Assembly (NCBI GenBank): GCA_933228895.1
Contig: OW121857.1
Location: 7,936,001 to 8,000,000, forward strand
Source of the DNA: Platycnemis pennipes
Taxonomy: Eukaryota > Arthropoda > Insecta > Odonata > Platycnemididae
Direction of reading: 5' to 3'
DNA length: 64,000 nt
Positions 8,832-20,602 of the stretch are shown piece by piece. Below the pieces are notes generated by a model that was not told where the DNA came from, did no database searches, and saw only the letters and a list, made by a program, of their open reading frames with translations. The stretch's first letter is position 1. Every line of letters begins with the position of its first letter. The position numbers were made by a program, and so were the translations under genes.

Positions 8832-11651
8832 CTAGTTTTTATGTTACTTGTATCTACCTAAACCTACCATCGGTATATGTCGTAAGGTGCAGGATTTTTG
8901 TGAAGTTGTACGCACAATGGCTTCTTTTTTTAATTTAAAATACCATCGGAATCATAATCAAATTAAGACGTATGATGGTTCAACATACATATATTTTCGT
9001 GGCAAGTAACTAGTGTTGCCTTTTAAGTGTCAAAACCTGGGGAATTTTTCATTTCAAATTAGATAGGGCATGTTAGTTGACTATCTCTAATTTTACCTCA
9101 GTCAGTGTGTGGAATGTTTCATGAGTGAATTATGACACAAAATGAAAATATATAATTTATTGCAGATACTGTAACATTTCCTTCCCATAGTGCTATTTGC
9201 ACACCCCAGCCTACAACCCAGATTATCATTAATAGGAGTGTCTTTCATCTTATTTCGCTTTTCTCACTCAAAATTTCCCTAATTAATTGATTGGTAAATA
9301 TTTGTGAACTATAGGTAAGGCACTCAATTTTGTGAGTTGTAATTTCAATGTAGTATACAGGTATATGCTCACATGGGTCGGAATTTCTAATTGTAATGGT
9401 TGATATTATGCTTCATCAATCCCTAAAGGTAATGTATCAAATCCTAGATAATGCCTGATTTTCAGTATATATAAGTAGATGTAGGAGGGAGTGTGAAAAG
9501 TTCTTGCAATTAAATATTGCATCATTGAAGAGGGAAAAACATTGCTTTAGCTGGTATTTATATCAGAAATTTTCTGGTGCTCCATGACATATATTTATTT
9601 CTCCTGCTGGATATTATTTGCTGTCAGAATTTCATGTTTCTGTTCATTACAATACATGCACAGTGATGTGTGATACCATCATAGTTTTACATTCTATTGA
9701 CAGTGCTAAAATGCAAATTAAAAGTTAGAGATTAAAAAAAATAACATTCTTTATTTCATGTAGTGGAAATGCAAAATTCTTGACAACATCATAATAAGGC
9801 CCCAAATTTTAATGAACTCAAGCAGCAGACTAGTCTGAGCATTTGGCATGTATCTATATTTTGTGATGTAATAACATCACATTCTTATCCATGTTACTCT
9901 ACATGAAATATGTTTGAATGTTTACTCCACAAAGAAATTCACACTAAGAGCATCAGCCACTTTATTATCTTGCTGGGCAAAATATTTTCAATCCATGACA
10001 ATCTGCATGTAGCAAAATTCCTGGAACTTTTATTTTTCCTGAGGATTTTCACCCATCCAACTTATAAAATCATTTGCATGGATTGATTGATCACCTCCTA
10101 GCCCTCCTCCAAAGCATACCTTTTTCCAGAATATCGAAAATGCAATTAGACTTGTGATACAGTGGCTTGTAATTTATGGTTAACCTGTGATGTGTGCCAG
10201 TACTTGTTAAGATATCAGTATGTGTGTTCTGTCGGAATTTACCCTAACTCAGTTGGCAGTATTTGCAGTAATGTCTATTAAGGCACCAAAGCTCTCCCAA
10301 ATGGAATTAAAATTTGGTTTCTTGTACTCCAACATCACACGTCGTTGTATCAACTCCTCACCAAGCATCATACCCTCATTTATTTTTAAGCTTTGTCCTT
10401 CTTACCCCACCCTCTTAGCTCTCTTTATCTTAGACAATTTGAGCAATCCAGTGTGAAGAAAACAACATTATTGTGACAATAGAATGGCTTGGCATTAATG
10501 GTTGGGCTAACATGTATGCAAATAATCCACCATCTGTGAGAATTGTTCCTAAGAAACAAGCACATACCCATGATCTAGAGCATATTAGTGAGCATTTATA
10601 CTCTGCTGATACACAGAGCACTCCCAACTTGAATTTCCATTCAGTGGGTAGGTGCAGACATATACAATTTGAACACTCCAGGAAGAGTTATGCCTAATGT
10701 TGACTTCATATTCATGCATTTCTGATTTCAGCTAGTGTAGGCCTTTAACTAATTGGGTTCAAAGCATGCAAGGTTTTGAAATTTTATGTAACCTACCTTC
10801 TTAAAGTACAAACTTATAGTTTATTGCTACTAGAGCAATGCATTTCCTCAAGATAAATATTTCTGTGTAAGTTAGTGCTTATAACATCATTGTCAAAGCC
10901 TCTTTGTTTTATATATGAACAAAATAATTGACAAAATATTCAAAAAACATCAAATTTGTAATGCAGTGAAAACAATTCTATACCTAATGGTCTAAGTGTG
11001 ATTAATCATTTACTTCATCTTAGGCATATTCTATGCACATTCATATTTTCAAAATGCTGAAGTATAGTGTCATCACTTGCATAGTAACTTGACAAGAAAA
11101 TCCATGACATGCATTTATTTGCATCTAGTTATAATTAATCTCTTTTTCTGCAATGTTGAATACTGTGTTGACCTGTCTTCTACATTTCCAAGAGTTAACA
11201 AAAAGTTGGAATCCAATACTGATGAAATATTCCTACATTAGCACATCATTCGACAAGTTCTTTCAATATGTTAATCGCTATTGACTAATACTTGCTTTGC
11301 TTATTGCTTCACATGCTTGTTTCATTTGCATTGCATTTCATGCATTGCTTCAATTAACTTAATTCTCGTCATTAGTACAATGAACATCTTATATGGCCAT
11401 TTAATATGTATCGCTTTCTAATAACAAGAAATATATCGGCGTAGGTAGGAAAAGAATTTTTTGTTTTTGCGACACGATCTTCTTTAGGTTTCTTTGGATT
11501 GATCACAACTTTTCGGCAGTTGACTTCGTCCTTCGGCATAAGATAAGAACAATTACGAGATCTATTCACCCTACCTTATCAGTAGATGATTGATTAGATT
11601 ATTATTTAACAACTCATAATGCTGAAATTTAATTCTTCCCCTTCTTCCCCA
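8832..11651. other. Conserved noncoding block, unit 2
   Basis: About 2.8 kb with only short ORFs of 60 to 80 codons that lack recognisable domains. It is near-identical to 26706-29525 and, up to about 48190, to 45713 onward. No transposon ends were recognised. It may hold distal regulatory DNA or an old unidentifiable repeat. Confidence 0.5.
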
Positions 11652-12903
11652 ACTTCCCCTTCTCATTCCATTTATTTCCTCGCGTTAATAGTTCCCAATT
11701 TTCCCGCGCCACCCTTTCCTGACAAATTTGTAGGCAGGCTTCGCTGTGGAGTCAGCCCTTGCCTGAGACCAGCCATCCCCTCCTTCACCCTCCTCCTCCA
11801 CTCCTATGTGCAGTTTTTGATCTCTTGGCATTTTCAGATGATAAATTTAAACATATTGTGATTTTTCCCAAACCGCACGTTAAATTCCCTTACTTTTCCA
11901 GGATTTCCATGGCCGTTTTCATTTTCCCTGACTTTTCCAGGTTTTCCAGGTTCCTATAAACCCTGATATAGGAACTGATTCCAGGATATATAAGGATATC
12001 TAAGTTACTTAGCTATAGTGCATAGCGTTCAATCCTGGGAGATGTACCCAACCTTCCCTGTTATTACAATTTTTTCTAGTAAAACGTTTGCCTTTGATGT
12101 GCACTATGTAATTGTCCACAATTTGTCTAGAGCAACTTCCGTGAGAAAATGTAATCAACATGCTGATAGCAAAGTTTTAACGCCAGCGGCAAATGAATCT
12201 AACAATAAGTTAAATCCAATTTGGTATGTAAACGATTGAACGCAATCATCAGCGAAGATTATTTCCTGGCTAAAAAGGAATTCTAATCCGTGAAATATGA
12301 TGAAATGAGAAGGAAGTTAATTATAAACTATAGCACAAAGGGTTTTCTCAAAAAAATATCCCACAATCCGAACGAAATGCGAAGTTGATAAAATACCAAA
12401 GGACACAATGGAGAATGAAATAGAATAGTAGGTATTAATAGTAAATTATCGAAACCTATGCTAAGGCTCCAGGCATACGTGAGTGAAATAATTTTAGAGA
12501 CACGTATTATCTGCTGAACTAAATCTAAAGATATGAAAAGGGTTATATGAGATGTTGCTTCATTCAAAATTAATGTACAGCGTAATGAGACCAACTACCA
12601 TAAATGGCAAGATATTGAAATACTGAACCTCCCAGGAACACAATTGCAGATGTGTTATTGAGCTTCTGACTTCTGTAGGAGTAAAAGATTCACTGTCTAC
12701 CAATTGCTTACACTGTGTTAATTACACCATTTGTCCATATCAGAGCTGGCTACCCTGATTACACACGGATTCATGAGACGTCATCATCAGTTGTGCTGAA
12801 GTTTCTACCGCGAAGGGATTTGCAACGAATTTGTCAGGAAAGGGTGGTGCCGGAATATTTGAAACTATTAAGGCGAGGAAATAAATGGAGTGAGAGGGGA
12901 AGT
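11652..12903. repeat. Inverted-repeat composite, unit 2
   Basis: The stretch at 11652-11730 is the inverted complement of 12827-12903, giving about 78-bp arms around 1.1 kb. In unit 4 the arms are longer and reach about 49268 and 50675, so units 2 and 3 have lost the outer left portion. No transposase is visible between the arms. It looks like the remnant of a foldback or composite DNA element. Confidence 0.6.
11735..11965. mobile_element. hAT-like element right-end fragment, unit 2
   Basis: It contains repeated gacttttccagg motifs and ends in CCTATAAACCCTG, matching the right terminus of the fuller copy at 31887-32676. The left terminus is missing, so this is a fragment. Family assignment rests only on the CAGGG/CCCTG ends. 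Confidence 0.45.
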
Positions 12904-13119
12904 TCGTGAAGGGAAAAACTACTAGGGTTTGCGGATTCTTAGAAAAGGCGAGGAAAGCTATAATGGGAGGGAGAAAATTTGGAATATCGGAGAGATTCAC
13001 CATGAACAGAAAACCCAAGAGAACAGAGTGCCCTCCGTCTATTCTTTGTCGGCGTATTTGCTTGGAGAGAGAGATATATATAAATGAAAGCCTCCCTGCT
13101 GCCTATGCCTCCCTACTGC

Positions 13120-13560
13120 CTCCTTCCCAAGCTCACACCCTACTTTACGCCGATGACTGCAAACTTTTCAAGAACATTCAAACGCCCTCCGATTGTTAAC
13201 AACTACAATATGCCCTACGACAGACATCAAATTGGGGCAATGTATGGAAGCTTAAATTAAAGCCAAACAAGTGTAGCGTGATGTCAATTTACCTAAAAAG
13301 GTTCACCCATGAATTTAATTATACTGTTCTTAATCGCTCCTTGAAACGTGTCTCAACACCCTAGGTATTCTTACAGACAGTGAATTAAATTTTTCCCAAC
13401 ACATACAAACCATCAAGTCCAAAGCAATGTCCCTCTTAGGCCTGCTCTATCGTTTCACTAAAGTTAATGACCCACAGGCCCTTCGAACCTTCTTTTCTTC
13501 TATCGTTCTTCCAATTCTTACCTATTCCTGCCCCATCTGGTCTATCTCTCCTCAAACTAA
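13120..13560 (+). pseudogene. LINE reverse-transcriptase fragment, unit 2 (shortened)
   Basis: Translation gives LLYADDCKLFKNIQTPSDC followed, after a stop and frame changes, by a LPILTYSCPIWS block. YADD is the catalytic motif of non-LTR reverse transcriptases, and the second block is typical of the Jockey/CR1/I group. Compared with unit 3 it lacks the sequence after CPIWS, so an internal deletion has removed the C-terminus. It is non-functional. Confidence 0.65.
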
Positions 13561-14191
13561 CCGCATTTTAGTTTTTTCTTGTATATGTTATAAAATTTAT
13601 GTAGTGCTATTGGCCTCTATAAAATGGCATCATTGCTGTATGTGGTTTTATTTCTTTAGAATAAAATTAAAAAAGAAAGGAATGACCGCGAGTGGGGATA
13701 ATTGACGACCAAGGCTCCTCCACTCACCGAGTTTTTCTACGGGCCGCCTTTTGTTTGGCCAGAGCCGTTCCACGTGAAATGCGGTTGAATGTCCATCCTA
13801 TCTACCAATGAAGGCTCTTTTTTACTCCTCTATTTGCACTAGGGTTTCAAAGGTGTGGCCGACTGAAAAAGACGTCTAAAAGCTGAATGAAGAAACTGGG
13901 AGATATTCTTCTTCGAAATCTGTTGCGTTTCGGGATAAAAAGAGCAGTTTCAACATTGACTGGGCCGTAAAAGGAGAAATAAGATTCCAGAGAGAATGAG
14001 GGCGTTTACTCGGAACCGAAATCGTAATTTCGTACGCGAAATCATTAGATGGAAACAGAAAAAGAATTTTAGTGAAAAATGAATCTTCTAACCTCAACCA
14101 TTCACTCATAAATCGAAAATTACAATAAGAAAAAGGGTACGCCCCCCGAAGAAGCGGCTCTAATAATATTGACGTATTGCAAAACGTATCC
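13561..14191. other. Spacer with dispersed repeat segment, unit 2
   Basis: It contains the segment starting gctgaatgaag at 13877 that also occurs at 293, 32963 and 52254. Reading frames present in one copy are broken in others. No gene is supported. Confidence 0.5.
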
Positions 14192-14660
14192 GGACCTTGG
14201 GAAGGTATATTCCTAAATTAAGTTAGTAAATAAGCTCGTAAGCACGTTCCGTCACAAGAACCGTTGCCAATGATAAAAACATACTGTAGTGGCACTTTCA
14301 TGTAACTAAGGCTTTTCTGCTTTTTTTCGAGCAAACATTTATTAATATCAATTAAACAAGTGTAGTAAGTGGGAACTTTTTTACATTGCTAAATTCTACA
14401 TTATATTGCACATCTTTTAATAGTTTTTCGTCAAAACGGCATTTCACTTTATATTATTAATCTGCAAATCTTACTGCAAGAGCCAGGCTCTGCCGTATAA
14501 CCACGCATAAAATACCTGATTTTCAATGTCTTTTCTCGTCAAATATATAATGGAAAGGCCTCATTATTATATTGGCAATCGCAAGAAGGGCCAAAAAATG
14601 ATGCGTTCTGAAATCTTCACAAAAATGACATCTACTTCATAATTCGGTGGACTCACCTTA

Positions 14661-14665
14661 ATAAT
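14661..14665 (+). repeat. Target-site duplication, left (ATAAT)
   Basis: ATAAT flanks the copia element at 14661-14665 and 19144-19148. The empty sites in units 1 and 3 show a single ATAAT in the sequence ccttaATAATgtaaag, which confirms a clean 5-bp duplication. Confidence 0.95.
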
Positions 14666-14842
14666 TGAAGCAAAGTAAATTTGTTAAATAATAATCGCGG
14701 ATCAAATTAAAATAAATGTTTTGTTTTTCCATGGTTGTCATGGGGGAAATAGTTTGTTGATAACGAGGATTCGGGGCATAACGATATTGAACACCAAAGA
14801 GAATGGTTGTATCATTGATTTGAATAAAAAATTAATCCAACA
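14666..14842 (+). repeat. copia 5' LTR
   Basis: The 177-bp LTR begins TGAAGCAAAG and ends AATCCAACA. It matches the 3' LTR at every position I compared. A gaataaaaaatt stretch near its 3' end contains an AATAAA poly(A) signal. Confidence 0.95.
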
Positions 14843-14845
14843 ATT

Positions 14846-14856
14846 TGGTAGCAGAG
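14846..14856 (+). other. Primer-binding site (tRNA-iMet)
   Basis: TGGTAGCAGAG starts three bases after the 5' LTR. It is the complement of the expected 3' end of metazoan initiator tRNA-Met (CTCTGCTACCA), the primer class common in copia elements. Confidence 0.85.
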
Positions 14857-14915
14857 CGTGGTTATAAGATACACGGGTGAAATTTCCAGGAGGTCAAGAA
14901 AAGTGACAAGGGAAA

Positions 14916-17900
14916 ATGTCAGACTTTGGAGTTTCAAGAATCGAGCCTCTAACAAACAAGAATTATGGACTTTGGAGCATGAGATTGGTTGCAGTTCTTA
15001 AGGCGAAAGGATTGTATCAAGATATCATTTTCGGTGATGAACCAGAGAAGAATGGTGCTGATGCAGCGGCTGTGGCGAAGTGGGAAGCCTGGTCAAAGAA
15101 GAACGACGAGGTCAACATGCTGATCATTATGACACTTTCGGCGGAGCAGGCGTTAGCATGTCAAGGTATTTCCAATGCAAAAGAGTTGTGGCTTTTGTTA
15201 AAGAAACGTCATGACGGTGTTGAGAAACATAGAAAGACTCAGTTAATGATTGAATTGGCTAAATTAGAAAAATTAGAGAAAGAAAGCATTGACGGTTATT
15301 TAACTAGAGCTCAAACATTAGAGACTCAACTTAAGGAAATGGGTAATAATATTGAAGATTATGAATTAATTATGTACGTAATCGAGGGTCTACCAAAGAG
15401 TTTCAGTGAAGTTGCAACAGCGATTTCTTCCAATCCAACGGTGGATTTCGAATTCATGAGAGGAGCACTTTTGCGATATGAGGAGAAAAACAAGAAATCA
15501 ACCAATGAAGGAGAGGTCAAGGCTTTTAAGGCGAAGGTGCAGACTAAGAAAAAATGTTTCTGTTGTGGCAAAATTGGACATTTTGCTCGTGATTGCTGGC
15601 ACAAGGACAAGGAGAATTCAATTGAGACTAAAGAAAATTCAAAGGATTTTTACAAGAATAAGAGCAAATTCAAGGGAATTTTCAAAGGAGGCAAGAATCA
15701 ACATGCATTTGAAGTGAGGGAGCATCACAAGATAAATGCAGAAAATGGAGTCACTTGGATGCTTGATTCGGCGTGCACATCTCACATGACTCATCAAGAG
15801 GAGTTATTGATTAATAAGAGGAAAGACAATGTGGAGATCGTGACGGCTGAAGCAGGCAGAAAGATTCACGCTGAATTTCGAGGAGAAATTGAAGGAACCA
15901 GCTATCTTGACGATGGTGAGGTAGCATTAACTATAAAAGACGTACTTTATGTTCCAGATTTAAACAGCAACTTGATGTCAGTTCCAAGTCTGGTCAAGAT
16001 GGGCAAGAAAATAGTTATTGATGAAGATGGATTTGGAATTTATGACAAGAAAACAGGAGAATTAGTTGCACAGGGGATCTTTGAAGCAGATGCTTTTATG
16101 TTTCGAATGAGCACGGACAGCGATGAACGAGAGCTGAAGAAAGAAGTTAGCTTTAGCACAAACGAAATAAATAGTAATTTATGGCACCAGAGGCTTGGTC
16201 ACATTAACAATAATTATCTTTCTAGATTGGCGAAAGAGAATCTTGTCAGAGGACTCGAAAATGTGTCGATCAAGGACGACAACTGCGAGGATTGCATTCA
16301 AGGGAAACTGACGAGAGCACCATTCAAAGAAGTCGAAATCGAAGGTGCACAGCAGATCTTGGAAAGACTGCACGCGGATTTGTGTGGTCCAATGCAACAA
16401 GAATCAATTGGAGGGAGTAGGTACATGCTGACTATTGTGGACGAGTACAGCAGAAGATATTTCGTCGATTTTTTGAAGAGTAAAAGTGAAACTGCCGATA
16501 AACTGATCGAGTTTATTGAGAGAAAAGAGAACGAGACAGGACAAAAGGTCAAGAATTTTCGCTCAGACAATGGTACGGAATTTACCAACGACACATTGCA
16601 AGAATATTTCAAGAAGAAAGGCATCAAGCACGAGAGAACGACGATCTATTCTCCACAGAGCAACGGAATTGCTGAGAGAGCCAATCGAACGTTGGTGGAA
16701 ATGGCTCGAACGTTACTCATTGCAGCTGGATTAACACTGATGTTTTGGGCAGAAGCCGTGTGGACTGCGAGCTACTTGCATGATCTTTCACCCACGAAGA
16801 AGAGGGATCAAGTTCCACTTGAGATTTGGAAAAACAAGAAACCATCGGTCAGACATCTCAGAGTTTTTGGCTGCAAGGTCTTCTACAGAAATGAAGATGT
16901 TCAAAAAAAGAAGCTTGACGTGAGATCAAAGGAAGCTGTGTTCGTGGGATACTCGAAGAACAGGAGAGCCTACCGAGTATTTGACTTGAGTGACAGGAAG
17001 ATTCACGAGAGTCGAGACGTAAAGTTCATTGAAGAAAAAATGGGTTTTCAGAAGAAGGAAGAAGACGTTGGTTATGACGAGACTAACTACGTTTTTATCC
17101 CAATTGAGAGGCAAGAGAATCGAGACGAACGACACGAGGAAGAAAACAATTCAGGAATTATCCATGACGTTGTTGAAGATTTTCAAGGACAATTCGACAG
17201 TGATGAAGATTCATCTCATAAAAATCCGTTGGTAATTGTTCAAGCTGGAGAGAGAAGAAGAGGGAGAAAAAAAGGTGACACGAACGATGTCCTGAAACAG
17301 AGACACCAAGAAGAATTAAAAGGAATAGAAGATGAATTAAGACAACAAGGAGTAAGAAGGTCAACGAGAGAGAAGAAGGAGCCCGATTGCATTGTCAATA
17401 TGGTGCAAGAAATCAATCCAAGGAACTACAAAGAAGCAATCGAGTCCAAGGACAAGATCAAATGGATTGAAGCAATGAACAAGGAATTGAAAAATATGAA
17501 AAATTATCAGACTTGGGAAATTGTTAACAAGCCAAAAGAGGTAAAATTAATTCAAAGCAAATGGGTTTTCAAGAAAAAGGGAACCAAAGATGCAGAAGTA
17601 TACAAGGCAAGACTGGTAGCTGATGGTTCACGACAGCGAATGGGAGTGGATTACAAAAGCTCTTACAGTCCAGTGATGAAGCAAGAGTCATTGAAGACAC
17701 TGTTGGCAATTGCAGCGAAGAAAAATTACAAAGTGGAGTTCATTGACGTCGAAGCAGCGTACTTGAACGCAGAATTGGACAGGCATGTGTACATGAATCC
17801 ACCAAAAGGAGTAAACATTGAAGAAGGGAAGATATTTAGACTAAAGAAGAGTTTATATGGACTTCCAGAAGCAGGAAGATGTTGGTTTAAGAAATTATCT

Positions 17901-18941
17901 GGAATTTTGAAGGAATTGGGATTGAAACCATGTAAAGCAGATCCATGTGTATTTGTCGAAGAGTCAAAGAAGGGATTTTTGGCAATTGGATGCTACGTGG
18001 ATGACTGTATAATTGTTGGTGACAGTCAAAAGAAGATTGATCAACTGGTGGAAAAACTGAAAAAGCAATTGAAGATTAAGGTGTCAAAGGAGGATGAAGT
18101 GAAGTTCCTAGGAATAAAAATCAAAGAAGAAAAAGAAGGATTTATCATGGAACAATCAAGCTACATCGAAGAAGTTATTGAGAGATTCGGAATGGAGAAT
18201 TGCAATGGAGTGAAGACACCAGCAGCAAGTGGAGTCAAACTTGACGATTACGAAGATTCGGAGAAAGCAAACAAGGATTTGTACCAAGAAATACTTGGAT
18301 GTATTGGATATTTGGTGAGAGGGACGAGGCCGGACTTGGCATACACCTACAGCAAACTATCGCAGTACTCAAAAGATCCAAGGATGATTCATTACGAGGC
18401 GTTGAAGAGAGTTTTGAGATATTTGAAGGGGACCAAAGGGTATCGTTTGAAGATTGGCAGAGAAGTTGGAAGACTGGAGATTAGTTCAGATGCCAGTTGG
18501 TGTACCACTTTGGATTCGAAATCATTTGGCGGATATTCAGTGAAGATTGGAGACGCATTGATCAGTTGGAGAAGCGGAAAGCAGAAGATGGTAGCTTTAT
18601 CAACTATGGAATCGGAGTTGGTGGCATTATGTGATGGAGTTTGTGAGGGCATCTGGTTGACAGAGTTGTTAGAAGAGCTGGGACAATTTGAAGTTGTTGA
18701 ACGACCAATAAAAGTTCGAACTGACAGTCAATCAGCATTGAATTGGAATAACAATGAGAAGATCAACAAAGAAAACAAGCACATCAGAAGAATGTATCAT
18801 TTTGTCAAGGATGAAATCAAAAATGGTGAGGTGGTTCTTCATCACGTGGGTTCAGCAGACTTGGAAACTGATGTTTTGACCAAGGACGTCAGCGAAGCAT
18901 TAATGAAGAAGCACATTCCAAACTTGAGTTTAATTATTTAA
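14916..18941 (+). CDS. copia Gag-Pol polyprotein
   Basis: A single 1,341-residue ORF shows the copia order protease, integrase, reverse transcriptase, RNase H. The Gag region has a CCHC zinc knuckle at residues 214-227 (CFCCGKIGHFARDC). The protease site is DSA at D284, where DSG or DTG is more usual. A GAG-pre-integrase HHCC-like zinc region starts near residue 422. The integrase triad is D488, D551 and E587, with the standard 35-residue D-E spacing. The reverse transcriptase has D944 and the YVDD motif with D1029 and D1030. RNase H has D1192, E1232 and D1270. No stop or frameshift interrupts it. Gag and Pol are fused in one frame, as in Drosophila copia, so their ratio must be set by means not visible here. 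Confidence 0.96.
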   Translation: MSDFGVSRIEPLTNKNYGLWSMRLVAVLKAKGLYQDIIFGDEPEKNGADAAAVAKWEAWSKKNDEVNMLIIMTLSAEQALACQGISNAKELWLLLKKRHDGVEKHRKTQLMIELAKLEKLEKESIDGYLTRAQTLETQLKEMGNNIEDYELIMYVIEGLPKSFSEVATAISSNPTVDFEFMRGALLRYEEKNKKSTNEGEVKAFKAKVQTKKKCFCCGKIGHFARDCWHKDKENSIETKENSKDFYKNKSKFKGIFKGGKNQHAFEVREHHKINAENGVTWMLDSACTSHMTHQEELLINKRKDNVEIVTAEAGRKIHAEFRGEIEGTSYLDDGEVALTIKDVLYVPDLNSNLMSVPSLVKMGKKIVIDEDGFGIYDKKTGELVAQGIFEADAFMFRMSTDSDERELKKEVSFSTNEINSNLWHQRLGHINNNYLSRLAKENLVRGLENVSIKDDNCEDCIQGKLTRAPFKEVEIEGAQQILERLHADLCGPMQQESIGGSRYMLTIVDEYSRRYFVDFLKSKSETADKLIEFIERKENETGQKVKNFRSDNGTEFTNDTLQEYFKKKGIKHERTTIYSPQSNGIAERANRTLVEMARTLLIAAGLTLMFWAEAVWTASYLHDLSPTKKRDQVPLEIWKNKKPSVRHLRVFGCKVFYRNEDVQKKKLDVRSKEAVFVGYSKNRRAYRVFDLSDRKIHESRDVKFIEEKMGFQKKEEDVGYDETNYVFIPIERQENRDERHEEENNSGIIHDVVEDFQGQFDSDEDSSHKNPLVIVQAGERRRGRKKGDTNDVLKQRHQEELKGIEDELRQQGVRRSTREKKEPDCIVNMVQEINPRNYKEAIESKDKIKWIEAMNKELKNMKNYQTWEIVNKPKEVKLIQSKWVFKKKGTKDAEVYKARLVADGSRQRMGVDYKSSYSPVMKQESLKTLLAIAAKKNYKVEFIDVEAAYLNAELDRHVYMNPPKGVNIEEGKIFRLKKSLYGLPEAGRCWFKKLSGILKELGLKPCKADPCVFVEESKKGFLAIGCYVDDCIIVGDSQKKIDQLVEKLKKQLKIKVSKEDEVKFLGIKIKEEKEGFIMEQSSYIEEVIERFGMENCNGVKTPAASGVKLDDYEDSEKANKDLYQEILGCIGYLVRGTRPDLAYTYSKLSQYSKDPRMIHYEALKRVLRYLKGTKGYRLKIGREVGRLEISSDASWCTTLDSKSFGGYSVKIGDALISWRSGKQKMVALSTMESELVALCDGVCEGIWLTELLEELGQFEVVERPIKVRTDSQSALNWNNNEKINKENKHIRRMYHFVKDEIKNGEVVLHHVGSADLETDVLTKDVSEALMKKHIPNLSLII

Positions 18942-18953
18942 AATTTGTCACGC

Positions 18954-18964
18954 GAAAGGAGGAA
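18954..18964 (+). other. Polypurine tract
   Basis: GAAAGGAGGAA lies immediately before the 3' LTR, two bases from its first T. It is the expected plus-strand primer site. Confidence 0.8.
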
Positions 18965-18966
18965 TT

Positions 18967-19143
18967 TGAAGCAAAGTAAATTTGTTAAATAATAATCGCG
19001 GATCAAATTAAAATAAATGTTTTGTTTTTCCATGGTTGTCATGGGGGAAATAGTTTGTTGATAACGAGGATTCGGGGCATAACGATATTGAACACCAAAG
19101 AGAATGGTTGTATCATTGATTTGAATAAAAAATTAATCCAACA
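18967..19143 (+). repeat. copia 3' LTR
   Basis: This 177-bp LTR is identical to the 5' LTR and is followed directly by the ATAAT target duplication at 19144-19148. Confidence 0.95.
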
Positions 19144-19405
19144 ATAATGTAAAGAGAAAGGTCGTTTTGACGAAAAACTAATATACGATGCGCTATTTTG
19201 TGTAGAATTAAACACTGAAACTGTGCTTGCCTTGCCCCACTTGTTAAATTCATATTAATAAATATTTGCTCGAAAAAAAACAAAACCCTTAGTTACATAA
19301 AAGTGGCGCTAGAGTATGTTGTTATCATTGGTAACGGTCTTGTGACCAAACGTAGTTACAAGCCTTTTTACTAACTTAATTTAAGAATATACCTTACCAA
19401 GGCCC

Positions 19406-19951
19406 TTGTTACATTTTTTATTTTATTTGAATATGTCATTGGTTATTGATACGGTGTAATTAATACCAATACTTCCACATGGTAGCAGCGTCATTTTTGC
19501 CAAACAATTTTCAAAAATATGAATATTAATAGCATTCAAATAAATAAGAATGAATAAATAAGATATATCGAATGTGACGAAAATGTACTTTATGATGTAG
19601 AAATGAACGCTCTATGAAATAAATGTCACTACATTAAAATTGGTTTCCTCTTTCGGAAGGTGTAACTTAAAGGCATAAAATATCAGTAACTCTTATATAA
19701 AATTCATTTGCTATTTGAAGAAGTATGATATGGACTAAGGGAGCATTTTTTGACCTCTCATTAATTAATGATGACGATGTAACAGGAGTAGGCTTAGCTC
19801 GAGCGGCAACCGTGTACGAAATTTCTTCGATTTTGAATCGTCACTAGCAGTGACTACTTTCATTGTGTTATATATCGTAAAAAGACAGGAGATTTTCCTA
19901 AATCCCTTTTGTTAGGCAGTTTCGATTAGGAGTAAAAGTACTCGCTTCACA
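19406..19951. other. Noncoding spacer, unit 2
   Basis: This is the counterpart of 1343-1888 in unit 1. No gene is seen. Confidence 0.5.
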
Positions 19952-20602
19952 GTGTCGACGTCCCTGGTTCGAGATTCTCTGTCTCCAATTTTTTCACTAC
20001 TTACGCCCCACCTTGAGTATGCAGCCAGTGTATGGGATCCGAATGAATTAGGTTTGATCAGAGAAATACACAGTGTGCAGCGTAGAGGTGCTAAGTTCGT
20101 TAAAAGGTGTTGCGATGGATTGAATAGTGTTTCAGAATAATTACAAGAATTAGGGTGGGAGACATTATCAGAGCGTAGGTTAAAGTACAAATAAAATCTA
20201 TTAGAGAAATTTCAATCGCATTCCTTTACAGAAGATGTTAGGGACACATTAATAAAATCAGCGTTTATTGCTAGATTCGACCAGACAAAAAAGATTAGAG
20301 AGATAGATTGTCGTACCGATAGATTCGAAATGGCATTTTTCTCCGCACTATAAGAGAACAGAATAGGCAGCATAACAAAGGGATAGGTGAGGAAAATATT
20401 TTAGAGTAGTCTGCAGTGCTGTAAGTGGTTAATACAAGCATGATGCATGTATTAACCACTCAAATACTATAGATACTAACAATCTAGTTGCATGAGACCC
20501 TATAGTTGCTTGTTTGCATTTTAGTAGTGCATGCTTGGTGATCTTCACCACCTGCCACACACCCCCGCGGTGGTTTGCAGGGTGTTGTGCAGATGTAGAT
20601 GT
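19952..20602 (+). pseudogene. CR1/L2-like LINE 3' fragment, unit 2
   Basis: It carries the same VRPHLEY-type coding tail as unit 1, but a stop at QELGW (tcagaataatta) and another after LKYK break the frame. It is more degraded than the unit 1 copy. The gatgta-type 3' end is intact. Confidence 0.68.

Larger units (their letters stand above)
14666..19143 (+). mobile_element. Intact Ty1/copia LTR retrotransposon
   Basis: The 4,478-bp element has identical 177-bp LTRs with TG...CA ends, a tRNA-iMet primer-binding site, one uninterrupted gag-pol ORF and a polypurine tract. Units 1, 3 and 4 lack it, so it inserted after the array was duplicated. LTR identity implies a recent insertion. It appears competent by sequence, although activity cannot be judged from this alone. 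Confidence 0.95.
14192..19405. mobile_element. Foldback element, unit 2 copy, split by copia
   Basis: The left arm begins at 14192 and the right arm resumes at 19144 and ends near 19405. The copia element entered at ATAAT, exactly where the unique centre meets the right arm. Without the insertion the element would be about 735 bp, like those in units 1, 3 and 4. Confidence 0.72.
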
